A stretch of DNA of 42,881 nucleotides from a virus: IMG/VR virus record IMGVR_UViG_3300027852_000074, positions 1-42,881 of that record; one strand, given 5' to 3'. Below are positions 41,795-42,881 of the stretch, one piece after another (position 1 is the first letter of the stretch; each line of letters begins with the position of its first letter). A program made the position numbers and the translations under genes. The notes below the pieces were generated by a model. It made no database searches. It had not been told where the DNA came from and saw nothing but the letters and a program-made list of their open reading frames with translations.

Positions 41795-42037
41795 TTAAGG
41801 GCTTGACGAGCGAGCTGATTCACGATTTTTGAGTATTTTATTCATGGTGTCAGGTCTTGAACCAAGCCGAAAATTATGAAGTGGACATTCTGTGGTTGAA
41901 CAAGATAACACTAGCCCCCGACTGCCACCCATAAACTCCAAACAAAACAGACGAATAGCAGAGCACGCACCTGTTTTAGATTTTTTACTCAAGTTTGGGT
42001 ATTTTCTTCTAATCTCATTTATAAGTCTTTCTGCCAT
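41795..42037 (-). CDS. Zinc-binding small protein (CPL-x-FRLG motif)
   Basis: An 80-residue protein. AIRLFCLEFMGGSRGLVLSCSTTECPLHNFRLG (29-60) is a common phage motif, with Cys residues placed for one metal. Role unknown. It follows the winged-helix gene by one base. The 107 bases after it hold weak hairpins only. Confidence 0.68.
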   Translation of the reverse strand: MAERLINEIRRKYPNLSKKSKTGACSAIRLFCLEFMGGSRGLVLSCSTTECPLHNFRLGSRPDTMNKILKNRESARSSSP

Positions 42038-42038
42038 C

Positions 42039-42248
42039 TTAGCGACCTCCTGTTAATTTCCATTTGCCACCAACCAGTTCAGTTGTTCTTGAATCTTTTA
42101 AGTTATCAAGAATATTAAAAACTTCGCCAATAGGAACTCGGACAGCTCGAGCAAGGTCTTTGATTGAAAAACCGTCTGGATTATCTTTTAAAGCTCTTAA
42201 AATTTTTCCTCTAGGTGTTAATAGCTGTTTAATTTCAACGCCAGTCAT
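42039..42248 (-). CDS. Winged-helix protein, 69 aa
   Basis: LTPRGKILRALKDNPDGFSIKDLARAVRVPIGEVFNILDNLKDSRTTELVGGKWKLTGG is a typical winged helix: three helices and a beta wing. Possibly binds DNA as a regulator or a replication accessory. It lies between the SSB-tailed protein and the Cys protein. Confidence 0.68.
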   Translation of the reverse strand: MTGVEIKQLLTPRGKILRALKDNPDGFSIKDLARAVRVPIGEVFNILDNLKDSRTTELVGGKWKLTGGR

Positions 42249-42257
42249 TATCCCCTC

Positions 42258-42500
42258 CTAAAATGGGATTTCGTCATCTAAATCTGGAGTGACTAACTCT
42301 TCGTTGTCTGATTTGGGCGTATCATCTTTCTGATAAGGCAGTATAAACATATTAAAATCAGGTTGTTTGTCTTCTTTTTTGAATTTGTTTGGCCAAACCA
42401 TGACTTTTGCTTGGCCTAATGAGCCAGTCAAGTAAGTCTCTCCATTTTTGCTTTTGTTTTTCCAAATACCGCTAATTTTAACCCATTGATTTTCGCTCAT
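42258..42500 (-). CDS. Small replication protein with SSB-type C-terminal tail
   Basis: An 80-residue protein. The body (VKISGIWKNKSKNGETYLTGSLG, VMVWPNKFKKEDKQPDFNMFI) resembles small beta-barrel phage proteins such as DUF736 types. The tail PDLDDEIPF closely matches the C-terminal peptide of bacterial SSB (DFDDDIPF), which docks many replication proteins. It lies after the initiator, so it may be an SSB substitute or mimic. Confidence 0.65.
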   Translation of the reverse strand: MSENQWVKISGIWKNKSKNGETYLTGSLGQAKVMVWPNKFKKEDKQPDFNMFILPYQKDDTPKSDNEELVTPDLDDEIPF

Positions 42501-42509
42501 TTTTTTCTC

Positions 42510-42881
42510 CTAAAGCCATTTGACTTTATTTCGTTTTTGTTCTGCTTTGTGTTTATTTGCTTTTTGTTTTAATACGCTCCAACTTCTTAAAAAACTCTTT
42601 GGTCCAGGCATGTTATGCCAGCCTCCCCCGTCTGGCCAGTCCTCATGTGATTTAATCGCGTAGGTGATAACTAGCCTTATTTCTGGCCAGTTTATACCGC
42701 CATCTCTACCAGAGGTGTGGATCTCCATGTACTCCTTTGCCCATGTGTTTTCTTTCCAATGCTTACTACTACATGGGTGCTCTGGGTTGCGCTCTAACGT
42801 TAGTTTGCGATGTAGCTGTGCCATGTCTAGTGCTGCTACCCTGTCGGGGTGTAGTTGTTGCTTGTTTGTGCCTGGTAGGAC
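42510..42881 (-). CDS. Replication initiator, C-terminal part
   Basis: Continuation, across the circle junction, of the gene that starts at 643. The frame is open to the contig end; the new part, after SSKHW, is KENTWAKEYMEIHTSGRDGG and on to KVKWL, 81 residues, with RLVITYAIKSHEDWPDGGGWHNM typical of initiator C-termini that meet the helicase loader or helicase. The full protein has 288 residues. Confidence 0.85.
   Translation of the reverse strand, partial: VLPGTNKQQLHPDRVAALDMAQLHRKLTLERNPEHPCSSKHWKENTWAKEYMEIHTSGRDGGINWPEIRLVITYAIKSHEDWPDGGGWHNMPGPKSFLRSWSVLKQKANKHKAEQKRNKVKWL
42734..42881. repeat. Right copy of 148-bp terminal direct repeat
   Basis: This matches bases 1-148 except for T at 42755 in place of A at position 22. 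Joining the copies gives a circle of about 42,733 bp in which the leftward replication gene is continuous, which supports overlap of a complete circular molecule over chance repetition. Confidence 0.93.

Overview
The window is one complete, circularly permuted genome of a tailed phage with a contractile tail. The first 148 bases return as the last 148 with a single mismatch, so the unique length is about 42,733 bp. The head genes are of the kind seen in Mu-like and XkdF-type phages: a DUF935-type portal, a Mu F-like protein and an XkdF-type protease. The tail is the compact DUF3383 sheath / DUF3277 tube type with a Pam3-like baseplate plug. A lipoprotein with a signal peptidase II site, a secreted transglycosylase and a spanin-like membrane protein suggest a Gram-negative host, but its identity cannot be read from the sequence. 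I found no integrase, CI-type repressor, tRNA or CRISPR array.

Layout. A control region (644-1052) separates two divergent transcription units. Rightward: small early genes including a ribbon-helix-helix regulator (1053-2323), a terminator, small and large terminase, portal, Mu F-like protein, a composite DHH-phosphoesterase/XkdF protease, scaffold, capsid cement, major capsid protein, connector proteins, sheath, tube, two tail chaperone frames joined by a likely -1 frameshift, tape measure, baseplate, fibres and spikes, lysis genes and an amidase (to 31357). Leftward, from 643 through the circle junction and down to 31401: replication initiator, a small protein ending in an SSB-type tail, winged-helix protein, DnaB-like helicase, a methyltransferase, RusA-like resolvase, ERF-family annealing protein, an island of repeat proteins, a Cas4/RecB-type nuclease and a DUF5662 protein.

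How it fits together. The initiator gene carries decameric iterons both within its coding sequence and at its start, as lambda O carries ori-lambda, and probably works with the helicase. ERF, the nuclease and RusA form a recombination set. Three leftward genes (initiator, ERF, DUF5662) have leaders with a long-looped hairpin followed by a T run, a possible shared attenuator design.

Most unusual items: a perfect 16-bp match to the chromosomal parS palindrome with no ParB gene beside it; the DHH phosphoesterase fused to the head protease; the repeat-protein island built from 9-, 27- and 15-bp tandem repeats; and the structured leader of the initiator. The single mismatch in the terminal repeat puts a false stop codon in the left copy of the initiator gene.
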